A stretch of DNA of 64,000 nt from assembly GCA_947496695.1 (NCBI GenBank), contig CANMEI010000001.1:1-64000 (forward strand), given 5' to 3'. This DNA comes from an uncultured Cellulophaga sp. (lineage in GTDB: Bacteria > Bacteroidota > Bacteroidia > Flavobacteriales > Flavobacteriaceae). Shown one piece after another: positions 25,632 through 34,911 of this stretch (positions are counted from its first letter, which is position 1; the number at the start of each line of letters is the position of its first letter). The position numbers and the translations under genes are program-made. The notes beneath the pieces were generated by a model. The model was not told where the DNA came from, made no database searches, and saw only the letters and a list, made by a program, of their open reading frames with translations.

Positions 25632-26822
25632 ATGAGCAATCAATTATCTGATAGAATAAACAATTTAGCTACGTCTGCCACATTAGCAATGGCAGCAAAA
25701 GCAAGAGAATTAAGAGGAGAAGGAAAAGATATCATCGGGCTTAGTTTAGGCGAGCCAGATTTTAACACTCCTGACTATATTAAAGATGCAGCTATACAAG
25801 CTGTAAACGACAATTACAATTCTTACTCTCCAGTAGATGGTTATGTAGATTTAAAAGAAGCTATTATCACTAAATTTAAAAGAGACAATAACTTAAATTA
25901 CACCTTACCACAAATTGTTGTTTCTACTGGTGCTAAGCAAGCATTATACAACATAGCTCAAGTTTGCCTTAATAAAGGTGATGAAGTTATTTTACCTTGC
26001 CCTTACTGGGTAAGTTATAGTGATATTGTAAAATTAGCTGATGGTGTTCCTGTTGAAGTTGAAACTTCATTAGAGAATGATTTTAAAATGACACCTGCAC
26101 AACTTGAAGCTGCTATTACACCAAAAACAAAAATGTTATGGTATAGCTCACCTTGTAACCCATCTGGTTCTATTTATAGTAAAGAAGAATTAAGAGGTTT
26201 AGCTGATGTACTTAAGAAATATCCTAATATAGTTGTTGTTAGTGATGAAATTTACGAACACATTAATTATGGAGTTACTGCTCATGCTTCAATGGCTGAG
26301 TTTGAAGATATGTATGATCGTACTGTTACCGTAAATGGAGTAGCTAAAGCATTTGCTATGACAGGATGGAGAATTGGATACATTGGTGCTCCTGCATACA
26401 TAGCTCGTGCTTGTAATAAATTACAAGGGCAAGTAACTAGTGGTTCTAACTGTATTGCGCAACGTGCTGTAATTACAGCACTGACTGAGCCTGTTAGTCG
26501 TATTCAATATATGGTTGATAAATTTAAAGAGAGAAGAACTTTAATCTTAAGTTTATTAAATGATATTTCTGGTTTTAAATGTAATGAGCCAGAAGGTGCT
26601 TTTTATGTTTATCCAGATGTTACAGCATATTTTGGAAAAACATTAAACGGAACTACAATAAATAACGCATCAGACTTTGCTATGTATTTATTAGAAAACG
26701 CTAACGTTGCTACTGTAACAGGAGATGCTTTTGGAAATGGAAATTGCATTCGTATATCATATGCTGCAAGTGAAGAACAAATAACAGAAGCAATAGCTCG
26801 TATTAAAAAAGCTGTTTCTTAA
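25632..26822 (+). CDS. Class I/II pyridoxal phosphate aminotransferase (aspartate aminotransferase type)
   Basis: 396 residues, normal for fold type I, subgroup I-gamma aminotransferases. LSLGEPDFNTPDYI at the N-terminus, PYWVSYSDIVKLADGVP, SSPCNPSGSIYS, VVSDEIYEHINY and the PLP lysine in NGVAKAFAMTGWRIGY are present. The substrate carboxylate Arg lies in GNCIRISYAAS. It transfers amino groups between aspartate (or a related amino acid) and 2-oxoglutarate. It follows the desaturase by 14 nt and ends in a strong hairpin. Aspartate specificity is family inference. Confidence 0.93.
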   Translation: MSNQLSDRINNLATSATLAMAAKARELRGEGKDIIGLSLGEPDFNTPDYIKDAAIQAVNDNYNSYSPVDGYVDLKEAIITKFKRDNNLNYTLPQIVVSTGAKQALYNIAQVCLNKGDEVILPCPYWVSYSDIVKLADGVPVEVETSLENDFKMTPAQLEAAITPKTKMLWYSSPCNPSGSIYSKEELRGLADVLKKYPNIVVVSDEIYEHINYGVTAHASMAEFEDMYDRTVTVNGVAKAFAMTGWRIGYIGAPAYIARACNKLQGQVTSGSNCIAQRAVITALTEPVSRIQYMVDKFKERRTLILSLLNDISGFKCNEPEGAFYVYPDVTAYFGKTLNGTTINNASDFAMYLLENANVATVTGDAFGNGNCIRISYAASEEQITEAIARIKKAVS

Positions 26823-26840
26823 CAAAATCCTTTATTTATT

Positions 26841-26877
26841 AAAAAAGCGCTTCAGAATTATTGAAGCGCTTTTTTTA
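26841..26877. terminator. Bidirectional terminator between the aminotransferase and trkH
   Basis: A stem of about 13 bp (AAAAAAGCGCTTCA / TGAAGCGCTTTTTTT) with a 7-nt loop. T-runs exist in both directions and the flanking genes converge. Confidence 0.9.
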
Positions 26878-26901
26878 TTGCTAAAACTAAAAAAATAATT
26901 A

Positions 26902-28392
26902 TTATATTTTTTTCCAAAAATAAGGTGTAAACAATATTAGAACTGTAAAAAGCTCTAGCCTACCCAATAACATTAAAAAACCACACCACCACTTACCAGC
27001 TACTGGCAAATCATTAAAATTACTAAGAGGGTTTAGCGAACCTAAACCAGGACCAACATTACCCAAAGAAGTGGCTGCCCCCCCAATAGCTGATTCAAAT
27101 TCTAGTCCCATCATGCCTAACACCAAAGCTCCAATTATAAAGGTTAGCATATACAACACAAAGAATGCAATGATATTATAAACAATATGTTCTCGCACAG
27201 TTTTATTATTGTAACGTACAGGAATCACTGCATTAGAATGTAACGTTCTTTTGAATTCAAGCAATCCATTTTTTATAATTAATAAGTGACGCATCACTTT
27301 TATACCACCAGATGTTGAACCTGCACACCCACCTAAAAAGAATAGTCCAAAATAAAAGATAGTTAAAAAGTATGTCCAATTAGTAAAATCTGCAGTAACA
27401 AAACCTGTAGTGGTAATCACAGATAACACTTGAAATAATGAATGCCTAAAAGCACTTTCTGCTTCTCCTAAAACCATGGGATAATAATCAGAGCTAACAA
27501 CTCCTGCTTTAAAAAATACCACCAAAGCAGAAATAATGGTGAAAGCAATAACAAAAATGGTGTAGAATTTAAATTCTTCATCCATTAAAACTTTTTGAAC
27601 TTTACCCTTAAAAGCATAGTAGCTCAATACAAAATTACTACCTGCTAAAAACATAAAAAGAATAATAATATATTGAATCAAAGGTTGATCATTCCAATAT
27701 GCTGTACTTAAATTTTTAGTAGAAAAACCGCCCGTAGATAATGTTGCTAAAGAATGATTTATTGCATCAAAAAAAGACATTCCCGCTAACTTTAAAAGTA
27801 TAGTTTCAGCAACTGTATAGCCAAAATAAATTAACCATAATCGTTTAGCTGTATCTGTAATTCTAGGATGCAATTTATCACCTGTAGGCCCTGGAGCTTC
27901 TGCTGCAAAAAGCTGCATTCCACCAATACCTAAAAGTGGTAAAATAGCTATTGCCAAAACAATAATACCCATACCACCTATCCAATGTGTTAAACTACGC
28001 CAAAAAAGAATACCTTTTGGCAATGCTTCAATATCATCTAAAATAGAGGCTCCTGTTGTAGTATAACCTGATATAGTTTCGAAAAATGCATTCGTAAAAT
28101 CAGGTATTGAACCTGAAAACATATACGGTAAAACCCCTGAAAGTGACATTACTAACCATCCAAAAGTTACAATTATATAACCTTCTTTTTTCTTTACTTC
28201 TTTTTTATGATCACGTGTTAAAAACATAGACAATGTCCCAACAATCATTGTAACAATTGCAGCTAATGTAATTTCTAAAGTAGCACCATCATCATATACT
28301 CCACTAAAAATTGCAGCTAATATCATGAAACCTCCATTACAGAGTAACAAAAGTCCCATTAGATGGAAAATAATTTTGTAATTTAATGTCAT
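26902..28392 (-). CDS. trkH: Trk-type K+ uptake transmembrane protein
   Basis: 496 residues, the expected length. Four pore-loop units of the TrkH/KtrB fold are visible, with selectivity-filter glycines in SGYTTTGASI, ATLSTGGFST, VITTTGFVTADF and ATSLGNVGPGL. GCAGSTSGGIKVMRHL is a strong TrkH signature next to the third loop. The protein takes up K+ and works with TrkA. Its start overlaps the stop of trkA by 1 nt on the minus strand, so the pair is translationally coupled. TrkA stands first in the operon. Confidence 0.95.
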   Translation of the reverse strand: MTLNYKIIFHLMGLLLLCNGGFMILAAIFSGVYDDGATLEITLAAIVTMIVGTLSMFLTRDHKKEVKKKEGYIIVTFGWLVMSLSGVLPYMFSGSIPDFTNAFFETISGYTTTGASILDDIEALPKGILFWRSLTHWIGGMGIIVLAIAILPLLGIGGMQLFAAEAPGPTGDKLHPRITDTAKRLWLIYFGYTVAETILLKLAGMSFFDAINHSLATLSTGGFSTKNLSTAYWNDQPLIQYIIILFMFLAGSNFVLSYYAFKGKVQKVLMDEEFKFYTIFVIAFTIISALVVFFKAGVVSSDYYPMVLGEAESAFRHSLFQVLSVITTTGFVTADFTNWTYFLTIFYFGLFFLGGCAGSTSGGIKVMRHLLIIKNGLLEFKRTLHSNAVIPVRYNNKTVREHIVYNIIAFFVLYMLTFIIGALVLGMMGLEFESAIGGAATSLGNVGPGLGSLNPLSNFNDLPVAGKWWCGFLMLLGRLELFTVLILFTPYFWKKI

Positions 28393-29741
28393 TAAAGAAA
28401 CATTTTTTCAATTTTCGGAATTGCACTTGGCAAACAACAAACTACCACCCTATCACCTTGAGAAATTTTAAAATCTCCTAGTGCAATGATACCATTACCG
28501 TCTTGTATAACTCCACCAATAGTAGCATCTCTTGGAAAATCTAACTCTTTTATAATTTTACCATTTACTGCAGAATCAGGTTTTACAATAAATTCTAAAA
28601 TTTCAGCATTTAAATTATTTAAACGAGTTAAAGCAACTACCTCTCCTTTACGAATATGTCTAAATATATTATTTGCTGCTAAAAGTTTTTTATTTATTAA
28701 AGTATCAATACCTATAGAATGTGACAATTGAAAATAATCCATATTTTCAACCAAAGCAATTGTTTTTTTAATGTTTTTTGATTTTGCTACCAAACAAGAC
28801 ATAATATTCGTTTCCGAATTTCCTGTTACTGCTATAAAAGCATCCATTGCCTCAATATTTTCTTCCTCTAACAGTTCAACATTTCTACCATCTCCATTTA
28901 TAATTAAGGCATTCGGAAGGTCTTCTGCTAAATCAAAGGCTTTTTCTTTTTTACTTTCAATAAGCTTAACATTAAATCTTTTATTACAAAGATCTCTAGC
29001 TGTTTTGAACCCCACTTTACTACCACCAAGAATCATTACATTTTTAATATCTCTTTTAACCATACCCGTTAAGCTATAAAGCTCTTCAACACCACCTTTA
29101 GCTGTAATAAAATAGACTTGATCACCTTCTTTAAAAACAGTATCACCTCTAGGTATAATTGTGTATTGAGTACCGGTACGTTGTAAAGCGATTGGCATAA
29201 ACCTGAGTTCTGGATAAATTTTAGCTGCCTCTTTTACCATTTTACCCACAAATGGAGCACTTTTAGGTAAAGAAACACCTACCATAACTAAGGCTCCTTT
29301 TTCAAATTCGTAAGTATCATTAAAAGCAGATTTATTTAACAACATTTGAATTTCTGTTGCTGCTAATTCTTCAGGAGAAATTAATTCATCAACACCTAAG
29401 TCTTTAAAATCTACAATGTCTGTATTCTTTTTAAATTCTGTGTTTGAAATTCGTGCAATAGTTCTTTTGCAACCCATTTGTTTTGCCATTAAACAAAGGG
29501 TTAAATTGGTAGTTTCAGATGATGTTACACCAATTACCAAGTCTGATTTTTCAACTTGCGCATCTTGCAAAACAGCTATAGAAGTAGCATCACCTTTTAA
29601 GACTCTAATATCTAAATGTGAATCAGCATAAACTAAACTCTCTTTAGCATTATCTATTAAGGTTATATCTTGTGATTCATATGACAGTAGTTTAGCCAAA
29701 TGAAACCCTACTTCACCTGCACCTGCAATAATAATTTTCAT
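28392..29741 (-). CDS. trkA: Trk K+ transport regulatory subunit, two RCK domains
   Basis: 449 residues with two tandem RCK units. Each begins with a Rossmann NAD-binding motif: IIIAGAGEVGFHLAKLLS at the N-terminus and VMILGGSKVGFKTARDL near residue 235, followed by acidic DNAKESL and LIESKKEK loops. Each unit ends in a TrkA-C regulatory half. It is a cytoplasmic NAD(H)- or nucleotide-binding gate for TrkH, encoded by the next gene with a 1-nt overlap. The consensus -7 box lies about 140 nt upstream, leaving a long leader. Confidence 0.95.
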   Translation of the reverse strand: MKIIIAGAGEVGFHLAKLLSYESQDITLIDNAKESLVYADSHLDIRVLKGDATSIAVLQDAQVEKSDLVIGVTSSETTNLTLCLMAKQMGCKRTIARISNTEFKKNTDIVDFKDLGVDELISPEELAATEIQMLLNKSAFNDTYEFEKGALVMVGVSLPKSAPFVGKMVKEAAKIYPELRFMPIALQRTGTQYTIIPRGDTVFKEGDQVYFITAKGGVEELYSLTGMVKRDIKNVMILGGSKVGFKTARDLCNKRFNVKLIESKKEKAFDLAEDLPNALIINGDGRNVELLEEENIEAMDAFIAVTGNSETNIMSCLVAKSKNIKKTIALVENMDYFQLSHSIGIDTLINKKLLAANNIFRHIRKGEVVALTRLNNLNAEILEFIVKPDSAVNGKIIKELDFPRDATIGGVIQDGNGIIALGDFKISQGDRVVVCCLPSAIPKIEKMFL

Positions 29742-29876
29742 TTGCTATAAAAGTTATTTACCATTAACTACATAGTTATAGCTCTCTAAAAAAAAATTCA
29801 TTTCTGTCATTACTAATTAAAAAGGTATAACGCAATTAAATAGCCTATATTGAATAATATACAATATTTTGTGCGA

Positions 29877-29884
29877 CAAAACTA
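29877..29884 (-). promoter_or_regulatory. -7 promoter box of trkA-trkH
   Basis: Minus strand reads TAGTTTTG, an exact TAnnTTTG match. The start codon of trkA is 135 nt further on, so the leader is long and AT-rich. Confidence 0.5.
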
Positions 29885-29966
29885 CGCAATTTATTTGCTT
29901 ATTATATTAAAACTTAAAAACAACTTGATTATTGCAAAATATAGGAAAACAAAGCAATTACGATTG

Positions 29967-29974
29967 TATATTTG
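29967..29974 (+). promoter_or_regulatory. -7 promoter box of menG-porT
   Basis: TATATTTG, an exact TAnnTTTG match, 15 nt before the ATG at 29990. The TTG that lies inside it (29972) cannot be the start codon. Confidence 0.65.
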
Positions 29975-29989
29975 CTAAAAATTACAAGC

Positions 29990-30718
29990 ATGAGTAAAAA
30001 AGTTACTCCTTATAAAAATTCGGATTTAGGTAAAAAAGAACAGGTTACTCAAATGTTCGATAATATATCAACTAATTATGACGGTTTAAATCGTATAATA
30101 TCTTTTGGTATAGATATTAAATGGCGCAAAAGGGTTGTGGCTATTCTTAAAGAAAAAAAACCTGATTCTATTTTAGATATTGCTACTGGCACAGGAGATT
30201 TAGCTATTAATTTGGTTGAAACTGGCGCATCAAAAATTACAGGTCTAGATATTTCCCCTGGAATGCTTGCTGTTGGAAAGAAAAAAATTGAAGAAAAAAA
30301 ATTGAACAAGACCATCAACATGATTGTTGGCGATAGTGAAAAGCTTCCGTTTGACGAGAATTCTTTTGATGCTATTACCGTTGCTTTTGGTGTTCGAAAT
30401 TTTGAAAACTTAGAAATTGGCCTTTCTGAAATATTACGTGTACTCAAGCCTGGTGGCACTTTTGTAGTTTTAGAAACTTCTGTTCCTACTAAAACACCTT
30501 TTAAACAAGGCTATAATTTTTACACAAAAAGTATTATGCCTAAAATTGGAAAAATGTTTTCGAAAGACAATGATGCTTATGAATATCTATCAGAATCAGC
30601 CTCAGTTTTTCCACACGGAGAAGCTTTCAACAATATTTTACAAAAAATTGGGTTTATAGATATAGAGAACAAACCCCAAACCCTTGGGGTAGCTTCTATA
30701 TACATAGCTACAAAGTAA
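29990..30718 (+). CDS. menG: Demethylmenaquinone methyltransferase
   Basis: 242 residues from the ATG at 29990. An in-frame TTG at 29972 lies within the promoter box, so I reject it. The UbiE/MenG signature shows as [28 protein letters not shown] at the N-terminus, with the SAM loop [15 protein letters not shown] and the late motif [17 protein letters not shown]. Bacteroidota make menaquinone, so the last step of MK synthesis is the likely role; ubiquinone is not expected. porT begins 3 nt after the stop, an arrangement I recall in other flavobacteria. Confidence 0.95.
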   Translation: MSKKVTPYKNSDLGKKEQVTQMFDNISTNYDGLNRIISFGIDIKWRKRVVAILKEKKPDSILDIATGTGDLAINLVETGASKITGLDISPGMLAVGKKKIEEKKLNKTINMIVGDSEKLPFDENSFDAITVAFGVRNFENLEIGLSEILRVLKPGGTFVVLETSVPTKTPFKQGYNFYTKSIMPKIGKMFSKDNDAYEYLSESASVFPHGEAFNNILQKIGFIDIENKPQTLGVASIYIATK

Positions 30719-30721
30719 GAT

Positions 30722-31420
30722 ATGAAGAATACTTTTTTTATATTAATAAGTCTTATCGCTTGCCTATCGGCAAACGCTCAATTCAATGAAAACCCCGTTA
30801 TAAACCTTGAAACTGAAGACGAAAAACCATTAAATTGGGGTTATTTTTTAGGTTTCAATAGTTATGACTTTAAATTTAATTACATCGAAAATCCTGATGA
30901 TGGAGATATTCTAGTATCAACTTCTACAGGTTTTAATGTTGGACTTATTGGAGAAGTGCATCTTTACAAAAATTTAGATTTACGTTTTGAACCTGGTTTA
31001 TTTTATACCCAAAGAACAATTGGCTTTAGAGGATTTACTGACGAAAGTGATGCTATTAGAGAAGTGAAATCTACCTATATTAATTTTCCCTTACTGTTAA
31101 AAATTAATACAAAAAGGTTAGGAAACTGGAAACCATTTGTAATAGGAGGTGTTTCCTATTCATTAAACTTAGGAAGTAACGAAGATGCCGTTGATGATAA
31201 CAGTAGTGGCACTTTTCGTATGAAGAAGAATGTTTATAATTGGGAAATAGGTTTTGGTATAGATTTTTATACAGAATATTTCAAATTCGCACCATCAATT
31301 AGAGGTGTTTTTGCTATAAACAATGAATTAGTTAGCGATGTTGACCCCGACAGCCCATGGACAGGTAACCTTGAAGCAATACGAACTAGGGGTATATTCG
31401 TAAATTTTACTTTTGAATAA
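30722..31420 (+). CDS. porT: Type IX secretion outer membrane protein PorT
   Basis: 232 residues with a signal peptide (MKNTFFILISLIACLSANAQ) and an eight-stranded beta-barrel look: alternating strands ending VNFTFE at the C-terminus with a terminal aromatic-type residue pattern. Landmarks such as WGYFLGFNSYDFKF, LDLRFEPGLFYTQR, YINFPLLLKI and WEIGFGIDFY fit PorT (SprT), an outer membrane protein needed for T9SS export and gliding. Its position 3 nt after menG supports the call. It converges on the RNA methyltransferase gene with 2 nt between stops. Confidence 0.87.
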   Translation: MKNTFFILISLIACLSANAQFNENPVINLETEDEKPLNWGYFLGFNSYDFKFNYIENPDDGDILVSTSTGFNVGLIGEVHLYKNLDLRFEPGLFYTQRTIGFRGFTDESDAIREVKSTYINFPLLLKINTKRLGNWKPFVIGGVSYSLNLGSNEDAVDDNSSGTFRMKKNVYNWEIGFGIDFYTEYFKFAPSIRGVFAINNELVSDVDPDSPWTGNLEAIRTRGIFVNFTFE

Positions 31421-31422
31421 AA

Positions 31423-32145
31423 TTAAGATCGCCTAATTTCGTTTAACAATATTGCAGTAGCAGTTGCCACATTTAAACTTTCAGTAGTTTTTTCTCCATA
31501 TTGCGGAATAGTAATTTTTTCACTTATAGCATTTAATATACTATCTGAAACACCGTTAGCTTCATTACCCATTACAATAATTCCTTTTTTAGGTAATTCA
31601 GTTTCATATACTGAAGCCCCATCCATAAAAGCGCCATAAATTGGCAAATGAGTATTCTTTAAAAATTCTGAAACATCTAAATAAGCTAAATTTACCCTTG
31701 TGATTGAACCCATTGTTGCCTGTAAAACTTTAGGATTATAACAATCGACAGTATTTGTTGTACAAACAATATTTTTTATTCCGAACCAATCACACAACCG
31801 AATAATAGTTCCTAAATTTCCTGGATCTTGAATAAAATCTAAAGCAACAATCCAATCATCATAAAGAACCTCTTTTGGCTCAGGTATTCTAAAGACTCCT
31901 AAATAACCATTTGGAGTAGCCAATGAGCTCATCTTTTTTAAATCAGCCATAGTAATCAGCTCACAAGTATGTTCATTTTTTGATACAAAATCTACATCTG
32001 TACTAAACAAACCAAACACCTCTAAATTAGAAGATACAAGCTCTTGAAGAGTTTTCTTACCTTCTACAACAAACAGTTTTTGTTGTATTCTTATTTTTTT
32101 CTGCTGTAAACTTTTTATAAGTTTTATTTGGCTTTTACCAACCAT
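31423..32145 (-). CDS. SpoU/TrmH-family RNA 2'-O-methyltransferase
   Basis: 240 residues from the Met at 32145. A longer frame is open upstream to 32250, but MVGKSQIKLIKSLQQKK is the typical start of the family and the extension overlaps tamL. The three SPOUT knot motifs are present: DPGNLGTIIRLCDWFGI, then IVMGNEANGVSD, then SLNVATATAILLNEIRRS. The N-terminal part is a substrate-binding L30e-like domain (LFVVEGKKTLQEL). It modifies a ribose on rRNA or tRNA in the cytoplasm; the exact target is unknown. It diverges from tamL, 43 nt away. Confidence 0.9.
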   Translation of the reverse strand: MVGKSQIKLIKSLQQKKIRIQQKLFVVEGKKTLQELVSSNLEVFGLFSTDVDFVSKNEHTCELITMADLKKMSSLATPNGYLGVFRIPEPKEVLYDDWIVALDFIQDPGNLGTIIRLCDWFGIKNIVCTTNTVDCYNPKVLQATMGSITRVNLAYLDVSEFLKNTHLPIYGAFMDGASVYETELPKKGIIVMGNEANGVSDSILNAISEKITIPQYGEKTTESLNVATATAILLNEIRRS

Positions 32146-32155
32146 ACAAATAACG

Positions 32156-32163
32156 TATTTTTG
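32156..32163 (+). promoter_or_regulatory. -7 promoter box of tamL
   Basis: TATTTTTG, an exact TAnnTTTG match, 25 nt before the TTG start; a TTTG stands 25 bp further upstream. It lies in the short divergent gap facing the methyltransferase gene. Confidence 0.55.
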
Positions 32164-32188
32164 ATTTTTAAGAGAATCTCGATTTAAT

Positions 32189-34756
32189 TTGAAAAAAAAC
32201 AGTGTAAAAATAGTCTTATTATTCTTAGGTATTATAATTACCTCATGCAACGCATTAAAAAGAGTGGATGATGATGAACTTTTTTTGACTAAAAATAATG
32301 TATTTGCTAATGGCGAAAAGGTTAAAAATGAAGATGTAAAAAGTCTAATTTACCAAAAACCTAACAGCTCTGTTCTTGGTTATCCGCTTCGATTAAACTT
32401 ATACAATTTAGCAAAAGAAAATCCAGACTCATCTTATCAAGCATGGCTTCATAAAAAAGACAAAAGAGTTGAGAGGTTAACAAAATTAATTTCAAAAAAA
32501 CAGTTAGATAGCCTAGGGGAATCTTTTCTAGTAAAAGGATTTAGCAAATGGTTGAAAAAAACTGGAGAACCTCCGGTTATTATTGACACTGCCAAAACCA
32601 GTAAATCAATAAACAAAATAAAAGCTTACTATGGCAACAGAGGTTATTTTAATGCCACAGGTAAATATGAAATAGACAGTTCAAAAAGAAAGCAAAAATC
32701 AATAATAAATTACAAGCTAAATTTAGGAAAACCTTTTATAGTCGACACTACTTATAGTAAAATTACATCAGCTACTGTAGATTCTATTTACCATTCACAT
32801 AAAGAAAAATCTTTTGTACAACCAAAAACCCAGTTTGATCTTAATAATTTTAATAGTGAAAGAGAAAGATTAACTAGTCTATTTAGAAACAATGGCGTAT
32901 ATAATTTTCAAGAAAGTTCTATCTATTATAATTTTATTTCAGACACTTTAACAGCTTCTAATGATCAAGATATTGAAGTTGAACTGAATATTGACAACTT
33001 AAAAATCAGAGGTGATACAACTAAAATACCCTACCAAGTTTATAAGTTTAATAAAGTAAATATTTACGTAGACCACCTATTTGAAAATAATAAAAATGAA
33101 TTAGATTCCATTAGCTTTAGAGGGTACAATATACTATATAAAGACGAGTTAAAATATAGACCTAAAGCTTTAATTGATGCTGTTTTTATTGATAAAGATA
33201 GTATTTATAGAGACATTGACAGAACCAGAACTTACAGTCAAATTAACAATTTAAACGTATTTAAATATCCGAATATTGAAATAATACCCGACTCTACAAA
33301 CCACACTTTAGAATCTAACATTTACCTAACCGCCAGAGACAAATATTCTTTTGGTTTTGAAACTGACATTACACACTCTACCTTGCAATATGGTGGCATA
33401 TCTGTTACTCCATCTTTAACTGCAAGAAATATTTTTGGAGGTGCAGAAAACTTAAGTATATCTGGTACTGCAAGTATTGGTGCATCTAGCGATGCTAGTA
33501 TTTCTGATAATCGATTTTTTAATTTATTAGAATTTGGCGGTGATATTTCACTAGATTTTCCTAGAATATGGACACCATTAGTAAATACTAAAAAAATTAT
33601 ACCTTATTATATGTTCCCTAAAACACGAATATCTATTGGTAGTAATTTTCAAACCAACATAGGTCTAGATAAACAAACATTAAATACAATCTTAGGATAT
33701 TCCTGGACTCCAAAAACTGAAACTAGCCATACTATTGAACTTTTAAACATTCAATATGTACGTAACTTAAACCCAGATAGGTTTTATTACGTTTACACAA
33801 ACACATATGATAGTTTAGATGAAATTGCAGATAATTATGAAGATGAGGATCTTTTGGCAGATGCTTATTATACCGATGATGATGGTGAATTAGAACTTTC
33901 AATACCTGAAGGAACGACTTTATTTACAGATTATATTTTAGATGGCACGATAACATCAACTGATGATGACTACGATGATGTTAGTAGTATTGAAGAAAGA
34001 CGTATCAGATTAACACAAGACAACCTTATTTTTAACACAAATTATTCTTTTTCAAAAAGTAATAAAGAAAATATAACTGATGAAAGTTTTCATCAATTTA
34101 AATTTAAAATAGAAAGTGCAGGTAACTTTTTATCATTAATCTCTAATGCTATAGAGTTTAATACTAATGACGATGACAGCAAACTTGTATTTGGCGTTCC
34201 TTTTTCTCAATATATAAAAACAGAAGTTGATTATATTAAACATTGGGATTTATCAAGGTCAAATGTTTTGGCTTTTAGAGGTTTTGCTGGTATCGCAATC
34301 CCTTACGGAAATTCAAGCAGTATTCCTTTTATAAAAAGTTATTTTGCTGGCGGATCATATGATAATAGAGCTTGGAGTTCTTATTCACTAGGGCCAGGAA
34401 CTACTGATAATGTTTATGATTATAATGAAGCTAATTTTAAATTAGCATTTAACTTAGAATACAGATTCCCTGTTGCAGGAAATATTAAAGGAGCACTATT
34501 TGCTGATGCAGGCAATATTTGGAATGTATTTGATAATACTACTGATGAAGATGCAACTTTTAACGGTATTAGCTCTTTAAATGATATCGCGTTAGGAACA
34601 GGTCTAGGTATTCGTTATGATTTTACTTACTTCATTTTTCGAGTTGATTTAGGGTTTAAAACCTATAATCCCGCAAATGACATCTCTGATAGATGGTTTA
34701 CAGATTTTAATTTTGGAGATTCTGTATTACAAATAGGTATAAATTACCCATTCTAA
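32189..34756 (+). CDS. tamL: TamL-type outer membrane lipoprotein, BamA/TamA family
   Basis: 855 residues, starting at TTG (no in-frame ATG is near). The leader MKKNSVKIVLLFLGIIITSC gives a lipobox cysteine at position 20, as in TamL of Bacteroidota. POTRA-like segments follow (KIKAYYGNRGYFNATGKYEI; FRNNGVYNFQESSIYY) and the C-terminal half is a 16-stranded Omp85 barrel with FKLAFNLEYRFPVAGNIKGALFADAGNIWN and a final strand DSVLQIGINYPF. The Omp85 glycine/arginine motif is seen as GSYDNRAWSSYSLGPG. An acidic DDD-rich insert (about residues 545-600) sits in a loop. TamL pairs with TamB-type protein elsewhere to support outer membrane homeostasis. Confidence 0.88.
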   Translation: MKKNSVKIVLLFLGIIITSCNALKRVDDDELFLTKNNVFANGEKVKNEDVKSLIYQKPNSSVLGYPLRLNLYNLAKENPDSSYQAWLHKKDKRVERLTKLISKKQLDSLGESFLVKGFSKWLKKTGEPPVIIDTAKTSKSINKIKAYYGNRGYFNATGKYEIDSSKRKQKSIINYKLNLGKPFIVDTTYSKITSATVDSIYHSHKEKSFVQPKTQFDLNNFNSERERLTSLFRNNGVYNFQESSIYYNFISDTLTASNDQDIEVELNIDNLKIRGDTTKIPYQVYKFNKVNIYVDHLFENNKNELDSISFRGYNILYKDELKYRPKALIDAVFIDKDSIYRDIDRTRTYSQINNLNVFKYPNIEIIPDSTNHTLESNIYLTARDKYSFGFETDITHSTLQYGGISVTPSLTARNIFGGAENLSISGTASIGASSDASISDNRFFNLLEFGGDISLDFPRIWTPLVNTKKIIPYYMFPKTRISIGSNFQTNIGLDKQTLNTILGYSWTPKTETSHTIELLNIQYVRNLNPDRFYYVYTNTYDSLDEIADNYEDEDLLADAYYTDDDGELELSIPEGTTLFTDYILDGTITSTDDDYDDVSSIEERRIRLTQDNLIFNTNYSFSKSNKENITDESFHQFKFKIESAGNFLSLISNAIEFNTNDDDSKLVFGVPFSQYIKTEVDYIKHWDLSRSNVLAFRGFAGIAIPYGNSSSIPFIKSYFAGGSYDNRAWSSYSLGPGTTDNVYDYNEANFKLAFNLEYRFPVAGNIKGALFADAGNIWNVFDNTTDEDATFNGISSLNDIALGTGLGIRYDFTYFIFRVDLGFKTYNPANDISDRWFTDFNFGDSVLQIGINYPF

Positions 34757-34862
34757 AACTATTTACAGCATAATCTATAATCCGAAAACGTTATAGAGAA
34801 ATAGAACCGTAAAAGACTTGTATTTACCATTAAAAAAGATGATAAGCTCTTAATAATTTTAT

Positions 34863-34870
34863 TACTTTTG
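34863..34870 (+). promoter_or_regulatory. -7 promoter box of fbaA
   Basis: TACTTTTG, an exact TAnnTTTG match, 41 nt before the ATG. No conserved -33 element is evident. The rest of the 155-nt gap shows only a weak hairpin. Confidence 0.5.
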
Positions 34871-34911
34871 TTCTTATACTATTTATAATAATTAATAATA
34901 AGAAAACTATT

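Noticed and set aside
31423..32250. RNA methyltransferase starting at 32250
   Set aside because: The extension overlaps tamL coding sequence and lacks family sequence; MVGKSQIKLIKSL at 32145 is the usual start.
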